A stretch of DNA of 64,000 nucleotides, taken from assembly GCF_964656455.1 (NCBI RefSeq), contig NC_135726.1, positions 31,401,930 through 31,465,929 on the forward strand, read 5' to 3'. Under the pieces are notes generated by a model that did no database searches, was not told the origin of the DNA, and saw only the letters and a list, made by a program, of their open reading frames with translations. Each line of letters starts with the position of its first letter. The stretch's first letter is position 1. Position numbers and translations under genes: made by a program. The stretch comes from Halichoerus grypus (taxonomy: Eukaryota > Chordata > Mammalia > Carnivora > Phocidae). Positions 1 to 9,430 of the stretch are shown here, piece after piece.

Positions 1-504
1 GTCCTGTTCCTTGCGCAGTCAAGAGTCTCAGAGGGGGAAAGTGGTCACCTGGGACAGGGCCAGAGAGGTCACTAGCGAGAGAGAGACCCCGGTCCTTCTG
101 CTGCTTTGATGGAGCTGCCAGACCTCTGCCTCCCATCTGCAATCCCAAGTTTCATGTTTTAAAAAAGTCTTGCCAAAGAAGCCAACAGTGTAGGTTCCCA
201 GGAAAACAAACACCAGAAGTATTTTTGTCAAGGCAGGAGCCCCGCAGTGGTGGGCTGCTCTTACACATATCTGCTCACCTTTCATAAATGTCAGACTTGA
301 AATAAAAAAGACAGGATAATGAGGTCTCATTTCCACAGAAGCAAGCAGGCACCTACTCATTAACCCACAGACCACTAACAAACATGCTGTTTAGATGCTT
401 TGGCTGCAATTGGCAGATGCGCAAATAGCTTGGGCTCAAACGATCTGATTCTCTTACCCTCCTCTGCTATTTTAAAAATATTTTAAATGGCCCCAGTGAT
501 TCAA
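1..504. other. Unique sequence, nothing recognised
   Basis: I see no exon-like reading frame, repeat family or RNA gene here. The sequence is mixed in composition and looks like plain non-coding DNA. Confidence 0.5.
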
Positions 505-575
505 CATCTGTTCATTCACTCTGCACACATTTGCATAATACCCACTGTGTGCAAGGCACTCGATCAGGGCCGCGG
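505..575 (-). repeat. L2 LINE fragment (antisense)
   Basis: The run reading roughly 'ttcattcactctgcacacat...cactgtgtgcaaggcact' resembles the reverse complement of the L2 3' end, whose sense form carries the 'cctggcacatagtaggcgctcaataaa' type of ending. It is short and diverged, so the assignment is tentative. Confidence 0.4.
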
Positions 576-853
576 GGGACCCTGCAAAGCAGTACTTTGT
601 GAGGAGCAGAGGTTCTGTGGCACCCCAGAAGTTGGGATTTGAATTTTGTCCTCATGACTCGGCATGTAGATGCAAATGTTGCAAACAGAGTTGACTCTTG
701 CATCACAGACAATGGAGATCATGCCCCTGTGTGTCCTAAGTTGTTGGACTTAGATTATAGAAGTCAAATGTCTAACAGGTGGAAAGGGGCACTTATTAGA
801 AAGAAGGAGTGGGTCAAGAGAAGAAGAAGGGAAGATTTAGAAGAGAGAGGGAG

Positions 854-1601
854 CAAAGATACAAAAGTAGGGACCCGAAAGGCTACGTGCACCCCGATGT
901 TTATAGCAGCAATGTCCACAATAGCCAAACTGTGGAAAGAGCCAAGATGTCCATCAACAGATGAATGGATAAAGAAGATGTGGTATATATATACAATGGA
1001 ATATTATGCAGCCATCAAAAGGAATGAGATCTTGCCATTTACAACGACGTGGATGGAACTGGAGGGTGTTATGCTGAGCGAAATAAGTCAAACAGAGAAA
1101 GACATGTATCATATGACCTCACTGATATAAGGAATTCTTAATCTCAGGAAACAAACTGAGGGTTGCTGGAGTGGGGGGTGGGGTGGGAGGGATGGGGTGA
1201 CTGGGTGATGGACACTGGGGAGGGTATGTGTTCTGGTAAGCGCTGTGAATTGTGCAAGACTGTTCAATCTCAGATCTGTACCTCTGAAACAAATAATGCA
1301 ATATATGTTAAGAAAGAAAAAAAGAAGAAGAATGTAGCAGGAGGGGAAGAATGAAGGGGGGGAAATTGGAGGGGGAGAAGAACCATGAGAGACGATGGAC
1401 TCTGAAAAACAAACTGAGGGTTCTAGAGGGGAGGGGGGTAGGAGGATGGGTTAGCCAGGTGATGGGTATTGAGGAGGGCACGTTCTGCATGGAGCACTGG
1501 GTGTTATGCACAAACAATGAATCATGGAACACTATATCTAAAACTAATGATGTCATGTATGGGGATTAACATAACAATAAAAAAATTAAAAAAAAAAAAG
1601 A
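854..1601 (+). mobile_element. 5'-truncated carnivore LINE-1, 3' end only
   Basis: The segment opens inside ORF2, runs through the ORF2 stop at about 1130, then a G-rich 3' UTR and an A-rich tail at 1580-1600. It is flanked by a perfect 15-bp target-site duplication, AGAAGAGAGAGGGAG, at 839-853 and 1602-1616, so it is one insertion. The 3' UTR has two related modules (about 1148-1310 and 1395-1600), each opening with AAACAAACTGAGGGTT and followed by a G-rich tract, joined by an A-rich then purine-rich linker. The element lacks the endonuclease and reverse-transcriptase domains and cannot mobilise itself. Confidence 0.9.
861..1130 (+). pseudogene. L1 ORF2 C-terminal remnant
   Basis: The last roughly 90 codons of L1 ORF2 are open here and include the hallmark strings MFIAAMSTIAKLW, WIKKMWYIYTMEYYAAIK and MLSEISQTEKDMYHM. 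The longer open frame beginning at 639 is an artefact: its first 70 or so codons are flanking DNA upstream of the insertion point. Only the tail of the protein is present, so no catalytic function remains. Confidence 0.85.
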
Positions 1602-1665
1602 AGAAGAGAGAGGGAGAAGGAGAAGGGGGAGAAGGAGAAGAGCAGATGGTAGGGGGGTTCCAAAG
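1602..1665 (+). repeat. Purine-rich (GGAGAA)-like simple repeat
   Basis: A run made almost wholly of A and G follows directly on the L1 tail and includes its 3' target-site copy. It may have grown from the target-site and tail sequence. Confidence 0.7.
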
Positions 1666-1879
1666 TTGGGGAAAAGGAGGATGGGGACAGGAGAAGGAAA
1701 AGAGGAGATCTCCATGTCACTGGCCTCTGGATATAGTGTGCAAGGTTGACATACATACCAATTACGAGGAAATCGTCAGTGGCTAGAGAGGGATAGAAAA
1801 GTCCGAGATGCTTTAAAGAAAGCAATTATTTCTCACGGTGGAATTGAGAGGCAGTGGTTCAGGGGCGAGGAGAACAGGC

Positions 1880-2120
1880 GAGTATGTTTAGAGTCCTTGA
1901 TGGGCGGACACACTGGATGGGCAGAGATGGCAGGGAAAGGAGCTCTAGATGGGGGGAACAGCCTGAGCTAAAACCTGGAGGCTGGACTTCGCAGGCACGG
2001 AGAGGAGTCACAACTGGCTCGGCAGGTGGGGTACAGTGAGAGACAAGGCTGCAAAGATATGGATCCCCTGGACTGTGGAGACCTCAAATGCTTTGTCCTG
2101 AAGGTGGTTAGAAGTTCTCA
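1880..2120 (-). repeat. Possible L2 fragment (antisense)
   Basis: Phrases such as 'gaacagcctgagctaaaacctggaggctgga' resemble the reverse complement of the L2 3' region, which elsewhere in this window (45510-46100) is much clearer. Divergence is high. Confidence 0.3.
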
Positions 2121-2325
2121 AAGAGAAGATTCCCGAGGTGGAAATCCAAAGCCAGGGAAAGAATTCCAAATTATTTCCCATGGGATACTACAAGTAAGGA
2201 AGAGTATGCTAGAAAGGCGGGTCCATTTCTTTCCTATGGAAACAATGGTGGTCCCTTACTTCTACAATGCATTTTATTTCCTTTGAAAACAATGCTTCAT
2301 GAGCTATCGTATTTAATTCTAGCCC

Positions 2326-2990
2326 TGTGATGGGCTGAATGGTGGCCCCCCAATGATAGGTCTACATCCTAATTCCAGGAATCCATAAATGTGACCTTAG
2401 AGGGAATAAAAGAGTCTTTGCAGATATAATTAAATTAAGGATCATGCAATAGATCATCCTGGATTATACAGGCAGGCACTAAACCAAGTGAGAAGTGTCT
2501 TCAGTTTTTTGTTTTTGTTTTGTTTGTTTTAAAGATTTTATTTATTTATTTATTTACTTACTTACTTACTTGAGAATTTGAGAGAGAAGGGAGGAGGGGC
2601 AGAAGGAGAGTGAAAAGCAGACGCTCTGTTGAGCAGGGGGCTTGACAGTGGGCTCAATCAATCCCAGGATCCCGGGATCACTACCCCAGCCGAAGGCAGC
2701 CGCTTAATCCACTGAGCACCCAGGCACCCCAGAAGTGTCTTTGTAAGAGACACAGAGGAGAGACAAACAGGAAGAAGAGAAGGCACAACCACAAGCCAAG
2801 GAACTCTAGAACCAGCAGAGGCTGGGAGAGACAAGGAAGGATTGTCCCCGAGAGCCTTCCAAGGCAGTGGGGCCCTGCCAACACCTAGATGTCAGACTTC
2901 TGGCCTCCAAAACAATGAGGTAATACATTTTTGTTGTTATTAAAGCCACCAAATTTGTGGTAGCTTGTTATGGAAGCTCTAACAAACTTT
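2326..2990 (+). repeat. MLT1-like (MaLR) LTR, split by a SINE
   Basis: The left part (2326-2490) reads 'gatgggctgaatggtggcccccc...tttgcagat'. The right part (2742-2990) continues 'taagagacacagaggag...acttctggcctccaaaac' and ends in 'taaagccaccaaatttgtgg'. This order is typical of ancient MaLR-type solo LTRs. A CAN SINE at 2502-2730 interrupts it. The superfamily is likely; the exact subfamily is not claimed. Confidence 0.7.
2502..2730 (-). mobile_element. CAN SINE (tRNA-Lys derived), antisense
   Basis: In the reverse orientation it has a T-rich tail, 'aaagattttatttattt', a GA-rich body and ends at the reverse complement of the SINE head ('cacccaggcacccc'). Target-site duplication AGAAGTGTCTT is perfect at 2491-2501 and 2731-2741. 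It is inserted within the older LTR. Confidence 0.95.
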
Positions 2991-2999
2991 AAATTATAA

Positions 3000-3580
3000 T
3001 GCAAACACTTTGAGAAGAACAGAGAAGGGGCTCTAATTCCTCTGGGACAAATGAGAAAAGAAAGGTCCTGCTTTCAAGGAAGTTCTCAGGTAAAGCACGG
3101 GCTACTTGAACCCAGCCATCTTTTAGTACTAGCGCAAGCCAAGTACTAGACAAGTATGCCAAGTAGCCGGGACCCAGCAGATGGAAGGAGGTTGACCAGA
3201 AAAAAAAAAACCTTATTTCCTGGCCTGCAAAAAAAATCCCCTTTTTTGGGGGGCTGGGTTCTGTGGGTTCTGTGAATTAGCAGTTAACAGGATGCATTCA
3301 GTCTTCATTAAGTGAATTGTCCATCACTGGCCTTGCAAGGGACCATCAGAAAACCTGTTGATTGAGCAGAGCTAAGTTTATCAGACCTACTCCAGTAACA
3401 GACAACACCACCTTGAGAGAATCTCCATCCAGGGAGAATTGGAAAGGTGTTTCGAGGGCTTTTACGGTCGGGGCTGGGTGATTTCAAGGTGAGAGAAACC
3501 AGGCAGACTTATTTCAAAATAGTTTGGATTGGTGAATAGAGAGAGGTTTTGAAGGCAACTTTGATGAGCAAGCTGTGAGT
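3000..3580. other. Unique sequence, nothing recognised
   Basis: It contains short A, T and G homopolymer runs around 3200-3250 but no recognisable repeat or coding signal. Confidence 0.5.
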
Positions 3581-3598
3581 CTCAAAAAGTAGTATTTT

Positions 3599-3781
3599 TT
3601 TTTTAAAGATTTTATTTATTTATTTGAGAGAGAGAGAGAACAAGCAGGGTGAGCGGCAGACAGGGGGAGAAGCAGACTCCCCGCTGAGCAGGGAGCCTGA
3701 CGTGGGGCTCGATCCCAGGCCCCTGGGACCATGACCTGAGCCGAAGGCAGACGCTTAACCGACCAAGCCACCCAGGTGCCC
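3599..3781 (-). mobile_element. CAN SINE, antisense
   Basis: T-rich tail, 'tttatttatttatttgagagagag' body start and head complement 'cacccaggtgcccc'. The 18-bp duplication CTCAAAAAGTAGTATTTT is present at 3581-3598 and 3782-3799. Confidence 0.96.
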
Positions 3782-3907
3782 CTCAAAAAGTAGTATTTTA
3801 GTTGAGTTACAGGAGCAGGGTTTTCCTGGAGCTGGAAGCTAATTTATTTTCACCTGGGCCCAGTAATGCTTAGCACAGGCGGTGGGAGGCCCGTTGGCTT
3901 ACGTTCT

Positions 3908-4110
3908 CACAACAAGTATTTACTGAGTGAGGACCCGCCCTGTTACAGGCACTGTTCTCAGCCCCTGTGCGGATGGGCATGTATGCATATGTATGTGTGT
4001 GTCTCTCCCTATGGATGTGTATACATGTGCGTATAGGTCCCTACCCTCATAGAGCTTGAATTCAAATGGGGGAGGCCAGACAATAGAATAGTCCATACAT
4101 ACAGAAAACT
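3908..4110 (-). repeat. L2 fragment (antisense) with an internal TATG/TG-rich tract
   Basis: 'caagtatttactgagtgag...ttacaggcactgttctcag' and 'ccctaccctcatagagcttgaattc' match the reverse complement of the L2 3' end. Between them, 3977-4035 is a degenerate TATG/TGTG run that seems to have expanded inside the repeat. Confidence 0.65.
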
Positions 4111-4114
4111 GGGT

Positions 4115-6379
4115 TTCAGAAAGGGCTCAGTTCTAAGGAGAAAACTAAAGCAGGAATAGAAGATGAGGATCGTGGTAATGGGGAGAGGGGAAGGAACAGC
4201 GATATTCGTACATATTGTGGGGAAAGTGCCCTGGGGCCGCGCGGGCTTGGGAAGTGCTGGGTGAATCAAAACTTAAAAGACCCCATCACGCCCAGAACAT
4301 CTAGAAGTCTCCGGTTTGTCAGTGTTTACGAAGAGATTCCAAGAAGGGAATGAAACATGCAGTATTTCCTAAATGTATTTGGCTTCCAAACCTCCTTCTC
4401 ATAGAACCTCTCCAAGGAGCGTGTTGTCCTTGGGAATGTGTTTAAGGAAGACCCCTGTGGGCAAAGGATGTCCACCCCCTCACGGGCAATCGGCTCGAAG
4501 AAACCGAAAGCCGGGCAGGGGAGTGTTGGCGTGACGATCCAAGGCTCGCGCTGGCGTGCAACACAGGTGTGGAGAAACCACGCATCAGTCAGAGAGGGAG
4601 GGACAGGAGGGGACAGGGGGACCCGCCATGAGCTTCTTCCCAGCCACTCTGCCACACTCTGGGACCATTTTACCCTGGGGATGAGGACACTTGTCCTGAT
4701 TTTTTTCTGTTCTTTCTTTCTGTTCCTATCTCAGACTTGGGTTTAATGTTTATTGAATGAATGAAGAGAGCTAATGGATTAGAGAAGGAAATTTAGGTAG
4801 GTGGCATCAAACATAACCAGTTTCTGGAAAACAGCAGGGTGACACACTATTTGAGATCTCCAATGGCAAATTTGCAGACCACTCTTCTTCCCTGCACTGT
4901 CCCCCTCTGCTAGCTGGAATGCCAGGGTACTTTCCTAGAATTGCTAAGTCACTTCGAAGCGTTTCCATGCGCCCAAGTCCGTCCCTATGCTGCCTGGAGG
5001 AGGCATGACAACGCTGTTGAGTGTCTCCACACTGAACCCCACAACCACTGTGCCCCTTTCCTCCCCCATGGCAGCCACCGGCCCGACTCGATCACCTGCA
5101 ACGCTGGATTGACTTGCAGGTAGAGCTAGAAACTGGGTGACCACTCCCTCCACACTGCTCCCCTGGCCAGTGCCAGCAACCGAGCTGCCTCATGTCTTCG
5201 GGGAAGTGCTCCCTCACCTTTGCAAGACCCACCGGGCCCCTGATGTTCCGGGACTTCACAAGGGTGTCAAGCTCCCTGTGATTCCCACACTGGCCTCTTC
5301 TCTCCACCCCTCAGACCTGGGGTAAGGCCACCTTCCTTCTCTCTTCTCTGCTCCCAGAGGCCTCCCTGTTCTGGTTTGCAATCTGGCCTCCCTCGGGACC
5401 ACCCCAGGCTTCAGACAGGCTTACATGTCCCTGAGCGTTAACCACGGGAGGGCATGGTTCAGGGTAACTTCTCTCCCAAGAGGCTTGTCTGACCTTCTAT
5501 AAGTTGGGGGGTACAAAGAGAAGAGGAAAACGGTCCGGTTCTACACTGTTGCATCTAAGCCCTCCCTAGCTGAAAACGTCAGCATCGAGAAGGTCAGGGC
5601 CTGTCTCTATGCACCAACTGCAGCCAAGGCGTCAGAGCCCCTGTGAACAAGTCATTCCCGGCACACCCTAGATGTTTGCTTTCCTCAAACCAGATAATGA
5701 AACTACTCTCTTCCTCAGGCTTCTGGGGGACCGTGTTCTGGCTTCCAGGCCCGCCAGCCTGGTGACTGTCTCCCCAATTCCCAGCTCTCCCGGTGCTGAG
5801 GCTCTCACCAGGCAGGGCTCCTTCCACGGGCTCCTGAATCACCCTCCTCAGAAACATTTTGTTCCGAGATTTTTTTTTTTTTTAAGCTTGCCATAAAAAC
5901 ATGGAATTATTTTTTTTTATTTGAAATTCATTTTCAGTCTTCTTTTATAGATCTGTCATTTATACAATGGCTGGAAAACTTTCTAAAATCAGATATAATT
6001 TATGAACCCCTTCTTTTCGGCATAATGTCATTTTGTACATTAAAATGATAATGACTGGGGGGAAATCAGGTGTGTCTCTCCCAAGGGGGGGTGAGGGTAG
6101 TGAGGGGGAGACAGTGGGTGGGGGGCTGTCCTGGATCTTCTGAAATAAGTCCCCGTGTGCCTGTGCTCAACCCCCACCAGGGACTTTCAAGAAAGGAAGA
6201 CAAGAGAAAAAATGTATTTTTCCCATCCGTGAAGTGAGAAGAACTGAAAAACAACTTATGCCCCTTACAAGAGAAGAAGATCTTGACAAATATTTAATGA
6301 TACCATTTACACATAAAGATTTCTAACTATATTCTCAAAAAAAATCCTCCGAAGAGGTTGAGGGCAACAACACAACACA
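4115..6379. other. Unique sequence, no gene seen
   Basis: Several open frames of 60-110 codons occur on both strands, but none shows a family motif or codon pattern that persuades me. The 5000-5450 stretch is C-rich. The 5870-6060 stretch is AT-rich with poly-T runs. Confidence 0.5.
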
Positions 6380-6545
6380 GTGGTTCTAGAATGGCTTGGT
6401 GGTGGGCTTTCTAAAAATTTATAGATTTTCAGACCCTTGTCCTCATTCCAGTTTAATTGATGTGGCATGGGGTCCAGACACAGTATTTTTTTTTTAAGTG
6501 TTCCAGAAGAATCTAATAGGCAGTCTTGGCTACACACATGGGAAT
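6380..6545 (+). repeat. MER5-like hAT DNA-transposon fossil
   Basis: It starts 'cagtggttctagaatgg' and continues through 'gattttcagacccttgtcc', 'ggggtccagacacag' and 'aagtgttccagaagaatctaat', the order of landmarks in MER5A-type non-autonomous elements. It is old and diverged. Confidence 0.6.
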
Positions 6546-6602
6546 AGTGGCCCCCACAAGATGGGGTTCCAATTCCAGTCAATATAGTTGGCATGAGCTT
6601 GG

Positions 6603-6845
6603 GTCAATGATAAAAGCTAATGTTTGCTTACTCCTTACCATGGGCCAGGTGCAGTTTCAGGCTCTTTCCACATATTGACTCTTCTTAGTCTATGTGGTAG
6701 GTCCCGTTATTGTCATCCTGTTTCTCAGATGAAGAAGCTGAGGCTCAGAGAGATAAAGAAGCTTGCCAGTAATGGACTGAAGTGGGATTTGAACCCAGGT
6801 GGTCTGTTGGGGGCCCGGGCTCTACCTGCTATGCCTACTGACTTC
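6603..6845 (-). repeat. MIR SINE (antisense)
   Basis: 'ggccaggtgcagtttcaggctctttccacata', 'tctcagatgaagaagctgaggctcagagag' and 'gatttgaacccaggtgg' are in the order of an antisense MIR, including the reverse complement of the 'ctcagtttcctcatctgtaaaatg' core. Confidence 0.75.
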
Positions 6846-6954
6846 CTAAAGGATCTAAGTATCTGTTTCTAAGTCATCTAAATATGAATTAATCTAGAAA
6901 ATGAGGTAAACTGAGCTAGGTGATTTTTAAAGTTCTATGAGTCTCCATTCTTAA

Positions 6955-7060
6955 GATGGTGGAAATGAAGCCAAGAAAAATTAAGTATCTTGTTGCCATC
7001 ACCCAGCTATGAAGTCAGGCAGAGCCAGTTCTCCAACCCAGGTCTCCTAAAGTATGGGGC
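6955..7060 (-). repeat. MIR fragment (antisense)
   Basis: 'gaaatgaagccaagaaaaattaagta', 'cacccagctatgaagtcaggcagagcca' and 'ccaacccaggtctcc' follow the antisense MIR core. Confidence 0.45.
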
Positions 7061-8789
7061 AGAATTCTTCCCGACCTCACAGTAGAACAAGCTAAAGGAG
7101 GAGTTTGCCTCTAAAACATCCCACGGGAAATCAAACCACTTCACGAAAAGAACTCAAGTCCTAGGCTTAAAATTGTGACACAAATCTTAAACCCATATGC
7201 TTCCCTAGATCTTCCAAGAGACAGGCTAAAAGTGATATTCAATATAACCAAATTGCAATTTGGCACCTCTCGTTTATGGAACCCTGATCTACGTACTGTG
7301 AGGGATAGAAGGGAAGAAAAAGTGTGGTCTTGTCTTCACTGGAAAAAATCACTCTAGAATGTTAAACACAAGGGAGAAGAGGGCTCTCCCTACCCCCTTC
7401 ACCAGAATCATGGGCATCTTCCAGCCAGGTTCTCTGCCTCTCCCTTCCCGGCTGCTCCCCAATGGAGGGAAGAGAAGTTGCTTTGTAAGGCAATTGAAGG
7501 ATGACATCTGTTGGAGAGCATGGTCGCCATGTTAAAAAAGCACTGGACCTTGCCCAACCTTTGCTTCCACTCCCTGCAGTGGACAGGGGGCAACCAACCC
7601 CTCCATCCCTCACATGCATCCTGGGGGGCTCTGCTCATTTTGTAGGTCCCCATGCCAGGTAGTGGTCCAGGAGACAATAAGATGTGCTGATTTGGATTCA
7701 GAGTTCAGGATTATGATATCAATAGGAGATCCTTTAGGACCTCAAGAGTGGGAACACATGCACTCTAGCCCCAGATTTCCAGAAACTGTATGTTAAAGAG
7801 CATCCTTCCAGCCACCTGCTCTACCCCCACCCTCCTGTGAGTCACCAAGATGATTAATATTATACTGTGATAAATGTCATTATCCTAAGTGTACCCTGTG
7901 GTGGCAATAACAGCAAACATCGAAATAGAAATCCCACTTCAAATTTTGTCCTGGAAGAAGTCAACACGTATTCAGATCAATGGATACTAACATCCAAGCA
8001 AACTCAGACATTTGGTCTTCGATATTTAGGCAAATAAAAAGGGGAAACAAGTCATTTCTTTTCCTGAGAAAGAAGACTCACAAGGAGGAGGAAGAGGAAG
8101 GAGAAGAAGAATAAAGAGAAAAGTGGTTCTTGGCCAACTACCCCTCTTTATAAATAGAGTTTTTATGAGCTAAATGCAAAATGAATAAAAGTGAATAAAA
8201 AACATGTGGATTAAATTCTCCAGAAAACACTTGGCTTAAAATTTTAAGGAGAAAACAGACCCAGGGCCAAATGCATTGTGGTTTTGGCCAAGCCCAGAGG
8301 GAAGTGCTCCGGCCTGCTTGTATCACACGACTGGGTCCCTGTGTCCCTGCTCAGCCAAAACACTGCCACCTGCCCTTCACTCCCTGCACTCCTGGGAAAT
8401 CTGCACCCAGCTTGGGTGGTGTGGTTGGTATGCGAAGCCGTGGGACCCCACGGTGGCTCCTGGACCTTGCTGCCAACCAACCAGAACTCATGAGTTTTCA
8501 TAACGTGGTCAAAGTGCAGAAAGGGGCAGGTCTGGCCAGGACAGACTCTTGGTTCTCCAGTGTAGATAAAAATCGAAAGCAATAGCTTGATCACTTCCCA
8601 GAGCTTACCAAAGATGGATTCTGAGCCAGGAGGACATCAAACTCGAGCTCAGCGATAGATTTACTACCTGGAGACAGGTAGTATGAGGCTGAGCCTTTGG
8701 GCCTCTCGTCTGTCCATCTGACAGATTTTGAAGAGCTTACTCTCATGCACACGAGCTTATGGATGTCTTGACATTTTATAACCATCCTC
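7061..8789. other. Unique sequence, no gene seen
   Basis: No repeat family is recognised. A short polypurine run lies at 8083-8112. Overlapping open frames at 8244-8594 on both strands and all phases indicate low stop-codon density from composition, not coding. Confidence 0.5.
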
Positions 8790-8850
8790 TGCTGAGTACC
8801 TTTCTTGAGCACCAGTATGTGCCAGGCACTATGAAGAAGGGCTTGACCCT
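8790..8850 (-). repeat. Short MIR/L2-type fragment
   Basis: 'tcttgagcaccagtatgtgccaggcactatg' is the widespread motif found in both antisense L2 and MIR; too short to decide between them. Confidence 0.35.
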
Positions 8851-8989
8851 GACCCACATCAGCTACCACATCGAAGTGGTTATTGCAGGAGGTGATTGGT
8901 GACTTCTCCAAGGTTGTCTGTCTGATTTCTGATGGAGGAAGAGTAAAGGAAGAAGAAGCCAATTTGTCACGTTATAATGACACAGTCCT

Positions 8990-9430
8990 AGTATCTAACC
9001 ACTTCATTAGAGTATTATTTAAAATGTAAATTTAAAATGTGTGAAACAGCCCTCAGTAACTCCAAATGGTTCATTTACAGAAAATAATCACAGGGGGATG
9101 GCACCCCATCATCTCTTAGAGAGCACTTCTAGATAATCTCTTATCTGGTTTGTGTATTTGGACAATGGGCTATCATTCCAGTACTAATCTGAGAAAAGCA
9201 TAATTAGACATGTAAATGTGTTGGAGGAAAAAAAATAGAAATAATGTAATTATTTCTCCAGCCCTCTCTCAAAGCAGTGTAGATAATGGAAACATGACTA
9301 GGCCACAAGAAACATTGCTCTTTCTCCTGTGTTAACTCTGTTCCTTATTCATGTCAATAGCATTGGTTCTTGTCACTTTGTTGTAATTAATCTCTTAATG
9401 ATCTGTCTCTTTCACTTGACTCTGAAAGCA
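8990..9430. promoter_or_regulatory. Candidate non-coding regulatory patch (AT-rich, GATA and homeodomain motifs)
   Basis: No repeat is recognised. The patch holds a pair of inverted GATA motifs, AGATAA-tctc-TTATCT, at 9131-9146, and several TAATTA-type cores such as those near 9247 and 9386. This motif density is typical of conserved non-coding elements, but conservation cannot be judged from one sequence. Confidence 0.25.

Noticed and set aside
639..1130. 163-codon plus-strand ORF
   Set aside because: Chimera of flanking DNA and the tail of L1 ORF2 joined at a retrotransposition target site.
8591..8962. 123-codon minus-strand ORF
   Set aside because: No family resemblance and partly overlaps a MIR/L2-type fragment.
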